Assembly (NCBI RefSeq): GCF_000423345.1 | Contig: NZ_KE384008.1 | Coordinates: 252,857-316,856, forward strand | Length of the DNA stretch: 64,000 nucleotides | Reading direction: 5' to 3' | From: Marinimicrobium agarilyticum DSM 16975 | GTDB taxonomy: Bacteria; Pseudomonadota; Gammaproteobacteria; Pseudomonadales; Cellvibrionaceae | In this document: piece by piece, positions 1-7,118 of the stretch | How the letters are laid out: each line of letters opens with the position of its first letter | Numbering within the stretch: position 1 is the stretch's first letter | Notes under the pieces: generated by a model | Database searches by the model: none | What the model was told of the DNA's origin: nothing | What the model saw: the letters and a program-made list of their open reading frames with translations, nothing else | Made by a program: the position numbers and the translations under genes

Positions 1-2
1 TG

Positions 3-554
3 GTACACGGCGCTCAGGAGATGATCGCCCACAGCGAGTTTGGCAACACGGCTCTGGCCACCATCAAGCTGCCGCCGCTCAAACCCGGGACGCTGTTGCT
101 CGAAGGGTTGTTCGTCCTGCACTGCCCGGCGCCCCGAGCCCTGCAACTGGATCGCTATCTGCCCCAGTCGGTACTGAGGGTTTTGCTCGACCCGAAAGGC
201 AAGGACCTGAGTGCGGCCCTGGAAGCGGGCAAGCTGGATTCACTGCTGAAAAAAGTTCCCCGTCCGAGCGCCCAAGACGTGGTCCGCCACGCCCGCCCGC
301 AACTGTCGGAGATGATCGACCAGGCCGAAGCGCTGGCCGCACCGCAACAGGAAAAATTGGTCGCGGCGGCGAAGAACAGCGTTCGGCAGAGTCTGGAGGC
401 GGAGTTGTCCCGTTTGAAATCCCTGGCCGAGGTCAATCCGAATGTGCGCCAAGGTGAGATCGATGCGCTGCAACGCCAGCTGTCGGATTCGGAGAAGTAT
501 TTGGATCGTGCGCAACTGCGTCTGGACGCGGTGCGTGTCATTATGACGGTGTAG
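3..554 (+). CDS. rapA: RNA polymerase-associated ATPase RapA (HepA), C-terminal fragment
   Basis: The reading frame is open from the window edge and ends at 554, so only the last ~183 residues are present. RapA is a Swi2/Snf2-type ATPase that rides on RNA polymerase and helps recycle it. The visible part matches the family's C-terminal domain: LLEGLFVLHCPAPRALQLDR near the start, followed by RLLLD-like and helical segments and the closing VNPNVRQGEI...LRLDAVRVI. The helicase motifs would lie upstream of the window. The first ATG at 21 is internal to the gene, not its start. The identification rests on recalled family sequence and is fairly secure. Confidence 0.85.
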   Translation, partial: VHGAQEMIAHSEFGNTALATIKLPPLKPGTLLLEGLFVLHCPAPRALQLDRYLPQSVLRVLLDPKGKDLSAALEAGKLDSLLKKVPRPSAQDVVRHARPQLSEMIDQAEALAAPQQEKLVAAAKNSVRQSLEAELSRLKSLAEVNPNVRQGEIDALQRQLSDSEKYLDRAQLRLDAVRVIMTV

Positions 555-580
555 CGCTTAGGCGTGAGTGAGAGACGTTT

Positions 581-862
581 ATGTATATTTTTTCCGCCAA
601 TGGCACGGCACGCGCAGATCGAGACGATATCAAGAAGGGCGATAAGAAGCCGTTCATCGTTTACATTGATTTTCTGGATCTGTTTGGCGCGGAGCAGTTG
701 TGCAAAATTTATTTGATGCGCGCAGGCTTTACCGATATTGAGATCGAGAAGCGTAAGTTTGTCGAGGAAAAGCTGAGAAACGACCCCCGCGTTGTCGAGG
801 CCGACAAAGCCATGAAAGCCGCCATTGAAGGCGGCTACATGATTCAGATGTTTGATGAGTAG
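581..862 (+). CDS. conserved hypothetical protein, 93 aa
   Basis: A short acidic/basic mixed protein starting with an ATG preceded by GAGAGA, 27 bp after the rapA stop and possibly cotranscribed with it. It has no signal peptide or membrane segment. It contains FIVYIDFLDLFGAEQLCKIY, then a charged helix (IEIEKRKFVEEKLRNDPRVV) and a C-terminal GGYMIQMFDE. I do not recognise a named domain. Codon use looks like that of its neighbours, which supports a real gene. Function unknown. Confidence 0.7.
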   Translation: MYIFSANGTARADRDDIKKGDKKPFIVYIDFLDLFGAEQLCKIYLMRAGFTDIEIEKRKFVEEKLRNDPRVVEADKAMKAAIEGGYMIQMFDE

Positions 863-883
863 CGTTTTGGAGTTTTGAGTCTG

Positions 884-917
884 AGTCCGGTATCCCCCGC
901 TCGCACCTCAGTGCCAC
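884..917 (+). repeat. remnant of the long-hairpin repeat family (E0)
   Basis: The stretch GAGTCCGGTATCCCCC, then GCACCTCAGTGCCAC, reproduces the outer-left part of a hairpin arm (compare GGGTATCCCCC at 56810) joined directly to the conserved outer-right flank (compare CCTCAGTGCCACA at 34921). The core and the second arm are missing. It faces the complete copy at 1068-1179. It looks like a collapsed copy; the similarity is short, so this is tentative. Confidence 0.45.
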
Positions 918-943
918 TACTACCCAAAAAGCTGCGTAGGAGT

Positions 944-973
944 GTAGGGTAGGTAAGCGAAGCGCCACCTACC
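944..973 (+). repeat. GTAG-headed REP-like hairpin A
   Basis: A 30-nt unit starts with GTAG, followed by an imperfect stem (GGTAGGT / ACCTACC) around AAGCGAAGCGCC. A second copy lies inverted at 1014-1043 and a third at 3499-3528. A 5' GTAG tetranucleotide plus a short hairpin is the hallmark of REP elements mobilised by RAYT (TnpA-REP) enzymes. No RAYT gene is in the window. Confidence 0.7.
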
Positions 974-1013
974 AAACCTCGTCACGCCAAAAGTCCCAGC
1001 CGCAACCATTATT

Positions 1014-1043
1014 GGTGGGTGCGCTTCGCTTACCACACCCTAC
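1014..1043 (-). repeat. GTAG-headed REP-like hairpin B
   Basis: Read on the minus strand this is GTAGGGTGTGGTAAGCGAAG followed by CGCACCCACC, differing from unit A at 944-973 at only a few positions. A and B face each other across 40 nt, a BIME-like arrangement, and both sit between the E0 remnant and hairpin E1. Confidence 0.7.
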
Positions 1044-1067
1044 GCATTACTTGCAGTTTGCCTCGGA

Positions 1068-1179
1068 GGAGCTCACGGGCCCATACCCATCGTAGACTCT
1101 CTGAGGCATGGATGCCGATGAGAAGCCTCCAGGGATGGGTTCACGGCGGGTCTACGATGGGTATGGGCCCGTGAGCTCC
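1068..1179 (-). repeat. long-hairpin repeat E1 (30-bp arms, 52-nt core)
   Basis: Arms 1068-1097 and 1150-1179 are perfect 30-bp reverse complements (outer end GGAGCTCACG, inner end CGTAGAC). The 52-nt core 1098-1149 on the minus strand begins CCGCCGTGAACCCATCC and contains GGCATCCATGCC. It matches the core of E2 (3398-3449) at 50 of 52 positions, while the arms are unrelated in their middle part. It lies downstream of deaD in the gap between the 93-aa orphan gene and the convergent deaD stop. Confidence 0.92.
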
Positions 1180-1224
1180 GGTCTAGCCGCACACGGGACC
1201 ACAACAGTTGAGAGCGTTCTACAG

Positions 1225-3045
1225 CTAAACGCCAGTCTTCCCACGATAGCCTTTGTTCTTCTGATCCTTCGTCCGAACCTTCGCCTTGGGCTTCTTCGCC
1301 TTCGCATCAAACTTCTTCGGAGCACCGCGCTTCGCATCCGGCTTCGGGCCACGACGCTTGAAATCCCCACTCGGTGCCGGACCGGCCGTGCGCGGACCAT
1401 TGTCCTCACTGATGTTCAGCGGACGATTGCGCACATGCAAACCCTTCAACACCCGCATCACCTCAGGGGGCATGCCCTTGGGCAAATCGACCGTTGAAAA
1501 CTCATCAAACAACTTGATGTGACCAATAAACTGACTCTCAATGCCCGCCTCATTGGCAATCGCACCCACGATATCCCCTGGGCGAACCTCATGGCTGCGG
1601 CCCACCTCAATGCGGTAGCGCTGCAGATCGCTCTCCGGCACGCGTGGTTTGCTCTCTCTCGAGGCGTTCGCCTCACGCTCAAGCTTGTTCTTACCCTTGG
1701 TCGAGGGCTTCTTGATCTCGGCAAACTTCACCTGAAGCGGACGTTCTTTCTGCACCAGGTACGCCAGCGCCGAGGCGATTTCCTCAGGAGCACGGTCGGT
1801 CTGGTGGCTGAAGTCCGCCAGCAGCTCATTGTAAAAGCTCAGATCCACGCTCTGATCAAATACCTGTTGTAAGGTCTGCTTGAACTGATCGATGCGGTGC
1901 GCGGTCACGGCTTCGCCGCTGGGCAGCTCCATGTGCTTGATGGGCTGGCGGGTCGCCTTTTCGATGACGTAAAGCAGGCGCTTTTCCCGCGGGGCGACAA
2001 ACAGGATCGCCTTGCCGGTGCGGCCAGCACGACCGGTACGACCGATGCGGTGCACGTAGGCTTCACTGTCGTAGGGAATGTCGTAGTTCAATACGTGGCT
2101 CACGCGCTCCACGTCGATACCGCGAGCGGCGACGTCAGTGGCGACGACGATGTCGAGTTTGCCGTTTTTCAGGCGCTCAATCGTGCGTTCGCGCAACTGC
2201 TGGTTCATGTCGCCATTGAGCGCCGAGGCGGAGTAGCCGCGCGCTTCGAGTTTTTCCGCCAGTTCAACTGTGGCGTTTTTGGTGCGGGCGAAAATGATCA
2301 TGCCGTCGAACGGCTCGATTTCCAGAATGCGGGTCAGGGCGTCCAGCTTGTTGGTGCCGCTGACCATCCAGTAAACCTGTTCGATGTTGTCACCGGTGGA
2401 GGTCTGACTGTCGATTTTGATTTGTTGGGGGTCGCGCAGGTAAGTGTTGGCCACCTTGCGGATCTGAGCGGGCATGGTGGCGGAGAACAGGGCGGTCTGA
2501 CGTTCGGCCGGGGTGTGCTCCAGAATCCACTGGACATCGTCAATAAAGCCCATGCGCAACATCTCATCGGCTTCGTCGAGCACCAGGCTTTGCAGTTTGG
2601 ACAGGTCCAGGGTGCCGCGGCGCAGGTGGTCCATGACGCGACCGGGTGTTCCCACCACAACTTGGGCACCGCGCTTCAACTGACGCAGTTGGCCGCCCAT
2701 GTCGCCACCGCCGTAGATGGGCAGAACCTGGAAGTTGGGAATGCCGCTGGCGTAGCGCTGGAAGGCTTCGGCCACCTGGATGGCGAGCTCACGAGTCGGG
2801 GCCAGCACGAGAATTTGCGGTTCACGCTGCTTGGCGTCGAACTTGGACAGCAGGGGCAGGGCGAAGGCGGCGGTTTTGCCGGTACCGGTCTGGGCGGTGC
2901 CCAGGATGTCTTTGCCAGCCAGCAGCGGGGGGATGGCGGCGGCCTGAATGGGCGAGGGTTGCTCGTAGCCGACGCTCTGAATGGCTTTCAGTACGGCGTC
3001 GGAGAGGCCCAGGTCGGTAAACAGGACGGGGGTTTGTTCGGTCAT
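1225..3045 (-). CDS. deaD: ATP-dependent DEAD-box RNA helicase DeaD/CsdA
   Basis: The product unwinds RNA duplexes in ribosome assembly and mRNA decay, especially in the cold. The 606-aa protein shows the Q motif region GYEQPSPIQAAAIPPLL, Walker A AQTGTGKT, LDEADEML, FSATMP, ARGIDVERV and HRIGRTGRAGRTG. A C-terminal DbpA-type RNA-binding domain follows (IGHIKLFDEFSTVDLPKGMP). The end is a basic Lys/Arg-rich tail, as in DeaD rather than RhlB or SrmB. The open frame extends 78 codons further upstream, but the ATG at 3045 is preceded by TGAGG and starts the conserved MTEQTPVLFTDLGL. It has a long upstream gap on the minus strand, as is common for cold-shock helicases; I see no clear promoter there. 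Confidence 0.93.
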   Translation of the reverse strand: MTEQTPVLFTDLGLSDAVLKAIQSVGYEQPSPIQAAAIPPLLAGKDILGTAQTGTGKTAAFALPLLSKFDAKQREPQILVLAPTRELAIQVAEAFQRYASGIPNFQVLPIYGGGDMGGQLRQLKRGAQVVVGTPGRVMDHLRRGTLDLSKLQSLVLDEADEMLRMGFIDDVQWILEHTPAERQTALFSATMPAQIRKVANTYLRDPQQIKIDSQTSTGDNIEQVYWMVSGTNKLDALTRILEIEPFDGMIIFARTKNATVELAEKLEARGYSASALNGDMNQQLRERTIERLKNGKLDIVVATDVAARGIDVERVSHVLNYDIPYDSEAYVHRIGRTGRAGRTGKAILFVAPREKRLLYVIEKATRQPIKHMELPSGEAVTAHRIDQFKQTLQQVFDQSVDLSFYNELLADFSHQTDRAPEEIASALAYLVQKERPLQVKFAEIKKPSTKGKNKLEREANASRESKPRVPESDLQRYRIEVGRSHEVRPGDIVGAIANEAGIESQFIGHIKLFDEFSTVDLPKGMPPEVMRVLKGLHVRNRPLNISEDNGPRTAGPAPSGDFKRRGPKPDAKRGAPKKFDAKAKKPKAKVRTKDQKNKGYRGKTGV

Positions 3046-3367
3046 AGATTGCCTCAATATGCAATAGGCGCGCGGCAGCCGGGTAGGGCAGCGGGAAGAT
3101 GGGCGCGGTGGTGTTGGGGTGTTGTCGGGTGAACAGGGGGTGCGATCTCGGCGGTTCCGGGGCCTTATCGCGGCACGTTTTGGGCGGTTCGCATGTTGCG
3201 TTCGCCTGGGCTGGGTGTCAGCCGGACAAGTCCATGTCGGTTTCAGTGCTGCCCTGTAACACCATTTCCCCAAACGCATAGAGGGCTTTACTGAAGAGGC
3301 GCGGAGTATAGGCGGATTTTTAGTCAGTTGCCAGTACTATTTCTTGGGCCTATGGTGTTCTTAGCCC

Positions 3368-3479
3368 GGTTCGGAAGTCGGTGCATTGTCCCAAGACCCG
3401 CCGTGAACCCATCCATGGGGGCTTCTCATCGGCATCCATGCCTCAGAGAGTCTTGGGACAATGCACCGACTTCCGGACC
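3368..3479 (+). repeat. long-hairpin repeat E2 (30-bp arms, 52-nt core)
   Basis: Arms 3368-3397 and 3450-3479 pair over 30 bp with one mismatch (T3371/G3476); the inner 26 bp are perfect. The core 3398-3449 begins CCGCCGTGAACCCATCCATG and includes the small stem-loop GGCATCCATGCC. It is the same core as E1 in opposite orientation, with different arms. Its right flank leads within 20 nt into REP-like unit C. Confidence 0.92.
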
Positions 3480-3498
3480 TCCCTTATCAACAGTATCC

Positions 3499-3528
3499 GT
3501 AGGGCGCGGTAAGCGAAGCGCACCCGCC
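3499..3528 (+). repeat. GTAG-headed REP-like hairpin C
   Basis: GTAGGGCGCGGTAAGCGAAG followed by CGCACCCGCC. It is the same 30-nt unit as at 944-973 and 1014-1043, with stem changes that keep pairing. It lies just upstream of the HIT gene and next to hairpin E2. Confidence 0.7.
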
Positions 3529-3588
3529 AAAAACACCACCAATGTTATCCTTACCCCAACAAACCCATCGTTAAGAAGGAGACGTCCC

Positions 3589-4008
3589 ATGGCAAGTGTA
3601 TTTACCAAAGTGATTTCCGGCGAATTTCCCGGCCACTTTGTCTGGAAAGATGACAAAGCCGTGGTGTTTATGACCATTCAGCCCATCCGCGAAGGGCATG
3701 TGCTGGTGGTGCCGCGTGAGGAGGTGGACCACTGGGACGACCTGTCCCCCGAGTTGCTGAGTCACTTGATCCAGGTTTCCCGGAAAGTGACCAAGGGCTT
3801 GAAAGAAGCCTATCCGGCCAAGCGCGTGGGGATGATGATCGCCGGGTTGGAAGTGCCCCATACGCATATTCACCTGGTGCCGCTCGATTCCATGGGGGAT
3901 TTGAGTTTTGAGCATGCCAGCAGTGCCGACGCCGATGATCTGGCGACGGCGGCAGCGGCTATTCGAAAAGTGCTGGTTGCGCAGGGGCATTCCGAGGCCG
4001 AGGTGTAA
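3589..4008 (+). CDS. HIT-family nucleotide hydrolase
   Basis: A 139-aa cytoplasmic protein of the histidine-triad superfamily, which hydrolyses or transfers nucleotides from mono- or dinucleoside substrates. The diagnostic triad HTHIHLVP (His-x-His-x-His) lies near residue 95, after an N-terminal VISGEFPGHFVWKDD segment and GHVLVVPREEVDHWDDL. The start chosen has AGAAGGAG eight bases upstream; the open frame extends further but into the repeat region. Substrate cannot be told from sequence. Confidence 0.88.
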   Translation: MASVFTKVISGEFPGHFVWKDDKAVVFMTIQPIREGHVLVVPREEVDHWDDLSPELLSHLIQVSRKVTKGLKEAYPAKRVGMMIAGLEVPHTHIHLVPLDSMGDLSFEHASSADADDLATAAAAIRKVLVAQGHSEAEV

Positions 4009-4038
4009 CGGAGCTCCCGCCTCGGGGGTGTCGGTGTG

Positions 4039-4542
4039 TCAGGGCGCGCCGTAGGGGACTTCCGGCAGGTAGGGCTCTACCAGTTCCATGGCTTCATTGT
4101 AGACCCGCTCGACATTGGGCTTGAGGCCCACTTCCATACGTCGGGACAGCATGGTGATCGGGAACAGGCACTGCCGGGTGCCCTCAATGCAGAGGGCGCG
4201 GCTGCGGCCGAGTTTGTCTTCATAGACCTTCCACTCCAGTTCGTCAACCTCGTTGGCCATGACGTTGCCCAGCACGGCTCCCAGCGCCTGAAGTTTCAGT
4301 TGGTCGCTCCGGTCGATCAGGTCCCGGTCGATAATTCGCTGGAGTGTGTCGAGGTCGCTTTTGTTTTCGCGAATGGGCGTACCGAATTTGATCCGGGTGA
4401 TTTTTTCGATACTTTCGATCTGTTGTGCCATATGGTTGCGGTCCATCCAGGCGAAATCGCTCACAGTGGCTTCTTGAGCCTGTGCGAACGAAGCGAAGAG
4501 TGACACTAGCAGACCAAGGCTCAGCAGCGCTTTAGGATTCAT
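4039..4542 (-). CDS. DUF3806-type exported protein
   Basis: A 167-aa protein with a clear signal peptide (MNPKALLSLGLLVSLFASFAQA, cleavage near residue 22) followed by a mostly helical domain rich in charged residues (IESIEKITRIKFGTPIRENK, LGAVLGNVMANEVDELEWKV). This resembles the uncharacterised DUF3806 family; the link is from memory. Its ATG overlaps the 3' end of the upstream flavoprotein gene by 11 bp, so the two are probably translationally coupled. Role unknown; probably periplasmic. Confidence 0.75.
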   Translation of the reverse strand: MNPKALLSLGLLVSLFASFAQAQEATVSDFAWMDRNHMAQQIESIEKITRIKFGTPIRENKSDLDTLQRIIDRDLIDRSDQLKLQALGAVLGNVMANEVDELEWKVYEDKLGRSRALCIEGTRQCLFPITMLSRRMEVGLKPNVERVYNEAMELVEPYLPEVPYGAP

Positions 4543-6106
4543 GGCTTACCTCTTGTTCGGTGGACTTCTGGGTTGCGTTGGATGTCTGGTCGGGCGTTGG
4601 CTCGCCGTTGTCTATTAGAGTAATGGGTTCGGGGTAGAGTTCATCCAAGGGTTGAGACAGGCCCGAGTGCAATACCATGTGCACGTGCTGGCGCCGTAGC
4701 AGGCGGGGTTCGGGTACACCGCAGGCATGGGCGATCAGGCCCACGCTGTAGGTCATATTGCGGTGGTAGTGGGCGACGCGCTCGGCCTTGTCGGTCGGGT
4801 CCAGGCCTCTCTGCAGTTTGGGATCGTGGGTGGTGACGCCCGTGGGGCAGGTATTCCGGTGACACTGCATGGCCTGGATGCAACCCAGGGAAAACATGAA
4901 GCCCCGGGCGCTGTTGATAAAGTCGGCGCCGCAGGCAATGGCCCAGGCGACCATGGAGGGGTTGATCAGCTTGCCCGAGGCGATGACTTTGATACGGCCT
5001 TTCAGGCCGGCCTCCTGCAACAGGTCACAGAGCCAGGGCAGGCTTTCTTTCAGTGGCAGGCCGACATAGTCCATCAGTGGTTGGGGTGCGGCGCCGGTGC
5101 CGCCGTCGGCGCTATCCAGCGTGATGAAATCCGGGGCGCGATCGATCCCGCGCACCCGAATGGCAGCCACCATGTCCCGCAGCCACTGCTTCTCGCCGAG
5201 GACGGTTTTAAAACCCACGGGCTTGCCGGTCACCTGGCGGATGTGGTCCACCATATCCAGCAGATCGTCCACCGAGCGAATGTCCGGGTGACCGTTAGGG
5301 CTGATGGACGGATGGCCTTCCGGAATACCGCGGATCGCGGCAATTTCCGCTGAGACTTTTTCGCCCGGCAAAATACCGCCCTTGCCCGGTTTGGCGCCCT
5401 GGCTCAGTTTGATCTCAAACATTTTGACCGTTTCCTTCGCCGCCAGCGCCGCGAGCCGCTCATCGGAGAGCCTGCCATTTTGATCGCGCGCACCGTATTT
5501 GGCGGTTCCCAATTGAAAAACGAGGTCGCAGCCGCCCTCTTCATGGTAGGGAGAGAGGCCACCCTCGCCGGTGTTCAACCAGCAGCCGGCTTTGGCGGCG
5601 CCGCGGGAGAGGGCGCGCACGGCGGGGCGCGAGAGCGCACCGTAGCTCATGCCTGATATGTGAAAGAATTCGCTGGTAGAGTAGGGCTGGCGGCAGTAGG
5701 GGCCGATGGTCACGGCCGAGGGCAGGGCGGCGTCCTGCTCCAGGGTGGGAAAGGCTGAATTCAGGAACAACACCGTACCCGAGGGGGTCAGGTCCCGGGT
5801 GGAGCCGAAACCGAGGTTCAGGTCCAGATTCTTCGCCGCGCGGTAGACCCAGGCGCGCTCGGTGCGGTTGAACGGCATTTCCTCCCGGTCCATGGCGAAA
5901 AAGTACTGCCGGAAAAACTCGCCCAGGTGCTCAAACCAGTAGCGGAAGCGCCCGATCACGGGGTAATTCCGCCGAATCGTATGCCGGCGCTGGGTAACGT
6001 CCGCCACGTACATGCCGGCGATGACCAGCAGGCCGACCCCTATGAGGGTCACAAAGATCAAGACCATGATGGTCAGCAACTTAAGGGCAAAAGCGTCGTC
6101 AAACAT
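4532..6106 (-). CDS. FMN-binding glutamate synthase-family protein, membrane-anchored
   Basis: A 524-aa protein with one or two N-terminal membrane segments (LLTIMVLIFVTLIGVGLLVI, residues ~9-30) and a glutamate-synthase alpha-subunit-like TIM barrel. Visible motifs are HISGMSYGALSRPAVRALSR, NTGEGGLSPYHEEG, LSQGAKPGKGGILPG, DSADGGTGAAP and the cysteine-containing CHRNTCPTGVTTHDP (possible Fe-S ligands). It lacks the GATase and FAD subunits of true GltB/GltD, so the actual reaction is unknown. Stand-alone proteins of this type are common in proteobacteria and annotated by homology only. It is followed by the DUF3806 gene. Confidence 0.85.
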   Translation of the reverse strand: MFDDAFALKLLTIMVLIFVTLIGVGLLVIAGMYVADVTQRRHTIRRNYPVIGRFRYWFEHLGEFFRQYFFAMDREEMPFNRTERAWVYRAAKNLDLNLGFGSTRDLTPSGTVLFLNSAFPTLEQDAALPSAVTIGPYCRQPYSTSEFFHISGMSYGALSRPAVRALSRGAAKAGCWLNTGEGGLSPYHEEGGCDLVFQLGTAKYGARDQNGRLSDERLAALAAKETVKMFEIKLSQGAKPGKGGILPGEKVSAEIAAIRGIPEGHPSISPNGHPDIRSVDDLLDMVDHIRQVTGKPVGFKTVLGEKQWLRDMVAAIRVRGIDRAPDFITLDSADGGTGAAPQPLMDYVGLPLKESLPWLCDLLQEAGLKGRIKVIASGKLINPSMVAWAIACGADFINSARGFMFSLGCIQAMQCHRNTCPTGVTTHDPKLQRGLDPTDKAERVAHYHRNMTYSVGLIAHACGVPEPRLLRRQHVHMVLHSGLSQPLDELYPEPITLIDNGEPTPDQTSNATQKSTEQEVSHES

Positions 6107-6216
6107 AGGGGCGCGGGCTCCGGCGGTGGTTTGGGATTGGCGCTGTCACAAACAGGGCGCTATGATAAGGCTTTTACCGGCCCCAGGCCATGCGACGCGC
6201 GAAAAGAGGATTCTTC

Positions 6217-6969
6217 ATGAAAGCCATAAAAATTATCGCCAGCATTGTAGTGGCGCTGTTGGTCGTCATTGCCATTGTCGTATTCATCGGTTTTAAAAAC
6301 CTGAATACCCTGGTGGAAGCGGCGATTGAATCGGTGGGGCCCACCGTCACCAAAACCGACGTTCAGGTCGATAGTGTCAATATTGAACTGACCGAAGGGC
6401 GTGGCGCCATCCATGGTCTGACGGTCGCCAACCCCGAGGGTTACTCGGACCGCCCGATATTCCTTGTGGACGAGGCGGTGTTGCAGATCTTACCCAGCTC
6501 GATTACCGATGACGTGGTGGTCATTCGCGAAATTACCGTCGACGGAGCGCGGCTTAACGCCGAGCATAAAGGGCTGACGGATATCAACGTCAAGACACTG
6601 CTCGACCAGATGAGCCCCGACTCACCCGAGCAGCCACCCAAGTCCACCACCGCCAGTCCCGATGTGCGCTTTATGGTGGAAAAGCTCAATTTCACCAATG
6701 CGACCTTGGACCTGCGTTCCGAGGAGCTCGGTCAGCGCGAACTGTCCATGGGCGATGTGCGGCTGACGGATCTGGGGGACCGGGAGACCGGCCTGACACC
6801 GGCCCAATTGACCCGCGCCATTCTCGACCCGCTGCTAAAAAGGGCTCGCGCTCGCGTGGAGGAGGAAATCAAGTCGGAGGCCGAGGGAGCGCTCAAAGAC
6901 GAGCTTGAAGAGCGTCTGTCCGATGAGGACAAGGAAACGGTCGACAAGGTCCGCTCATTGTTCGATTGA
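6217..6969 (+). CDS. AsmA-like/DUF748-type membrane-anchored protein
   Basis: A 250-aa protein with an N-terminal membrane anchor (IIASIVVALLVVIAIVVFIG). Beta-rich segments typical of AsmA-like proteins follow (VEAAIESVGPTVTKTDVQVD, LTEGRGAIHGLTVANPEGY, IREITVDGARLNAEHKG). The C-terminus is a highly charged helical stretch (RARARVEEEIKSEAEGALKD). I take the ATG at 6217, preceded by AAGAGGA, over the upstream ATG at 6190. AsmA-like proteins act in envelope lipid or outer-membrane homeostasis; the role of this short one is unknown. Confidence 0.72.
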   Translation: MKAIKIIASIVVALLVVIAIVVFIGFKNLNTLVEAAIESVGPTVTKTDVQVDSVNIELTEGRGAIHGLTVANPEGYSDRPIFLVDEAVLQILPSSITDDVVVIREITVDGARLNAEHKGLTDINVKTLLDQMSPDSPEQPPKSTTASPDVRFMVEKLNFTNATLDLRSEELGQRELSMGDVRLTDLGDRETGLTPAQLTRAILDPLLKRARARVEEEIKSEAEGALKDELEERLSDEDKETVDKVRSLFD

Positions 6970-7067
6970 ACACGCCGTTGATCAAGGCGCCCGGAGTGGG
7001 CGCCTTACCGATTTCCCGACTCACTCACCGAATAGCAGGCCTAAAGCCCAAAGGCTTCCGCTTCCTG

Positions 7068-7083
7068 TTGTAACCGGTTACAA
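7068..7083. promoter_or_regulatory. perfect palindromic operator, LacI/GalR type
   Basis: TTGTAACCGGTTACAA is a perfect 16-bp palindrome with the central CG and TG...CA ends seen in LacI-family operators. It sits 35 bp before the ATG of the GH26 gene, where repressor binding would block transcription. The cognate regulator is not in the window. Confidence 0.65.
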
Positions 7084-7118
7084 TAAGCCGCTAATACAGA
7101 TAACGATGAAGGTGTTTT

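Larger units (their letters stand above)
3046..3588. other. intergenic region between divergent deaD and the HIT gene
   Basis: 543 bp without a convincing gene. The first ~320 bp upstream of deaD is GC-rich and shows no recognisable motif. The rest holds hairpin E2 (3368-3479) and a REP-like unit (3499-3528). The short open frames here lack ribosome binding sites and recognisable product. Confidence 0.6.

Noticed and set aside
944-1043. CRISPR-like array
   Set aside because: Only two inverted, not direct, 30-nt units with one gap; they are REP-type hairpins.
1897-3132. 411-aa open frame on the plus strand antisense to deaD
   Set aside because: It is a Gly/Ala/Val/His-rich shadow typical of GC-rich DNA opposite a real gene; deaD has clear helicase motifs on the other strand.
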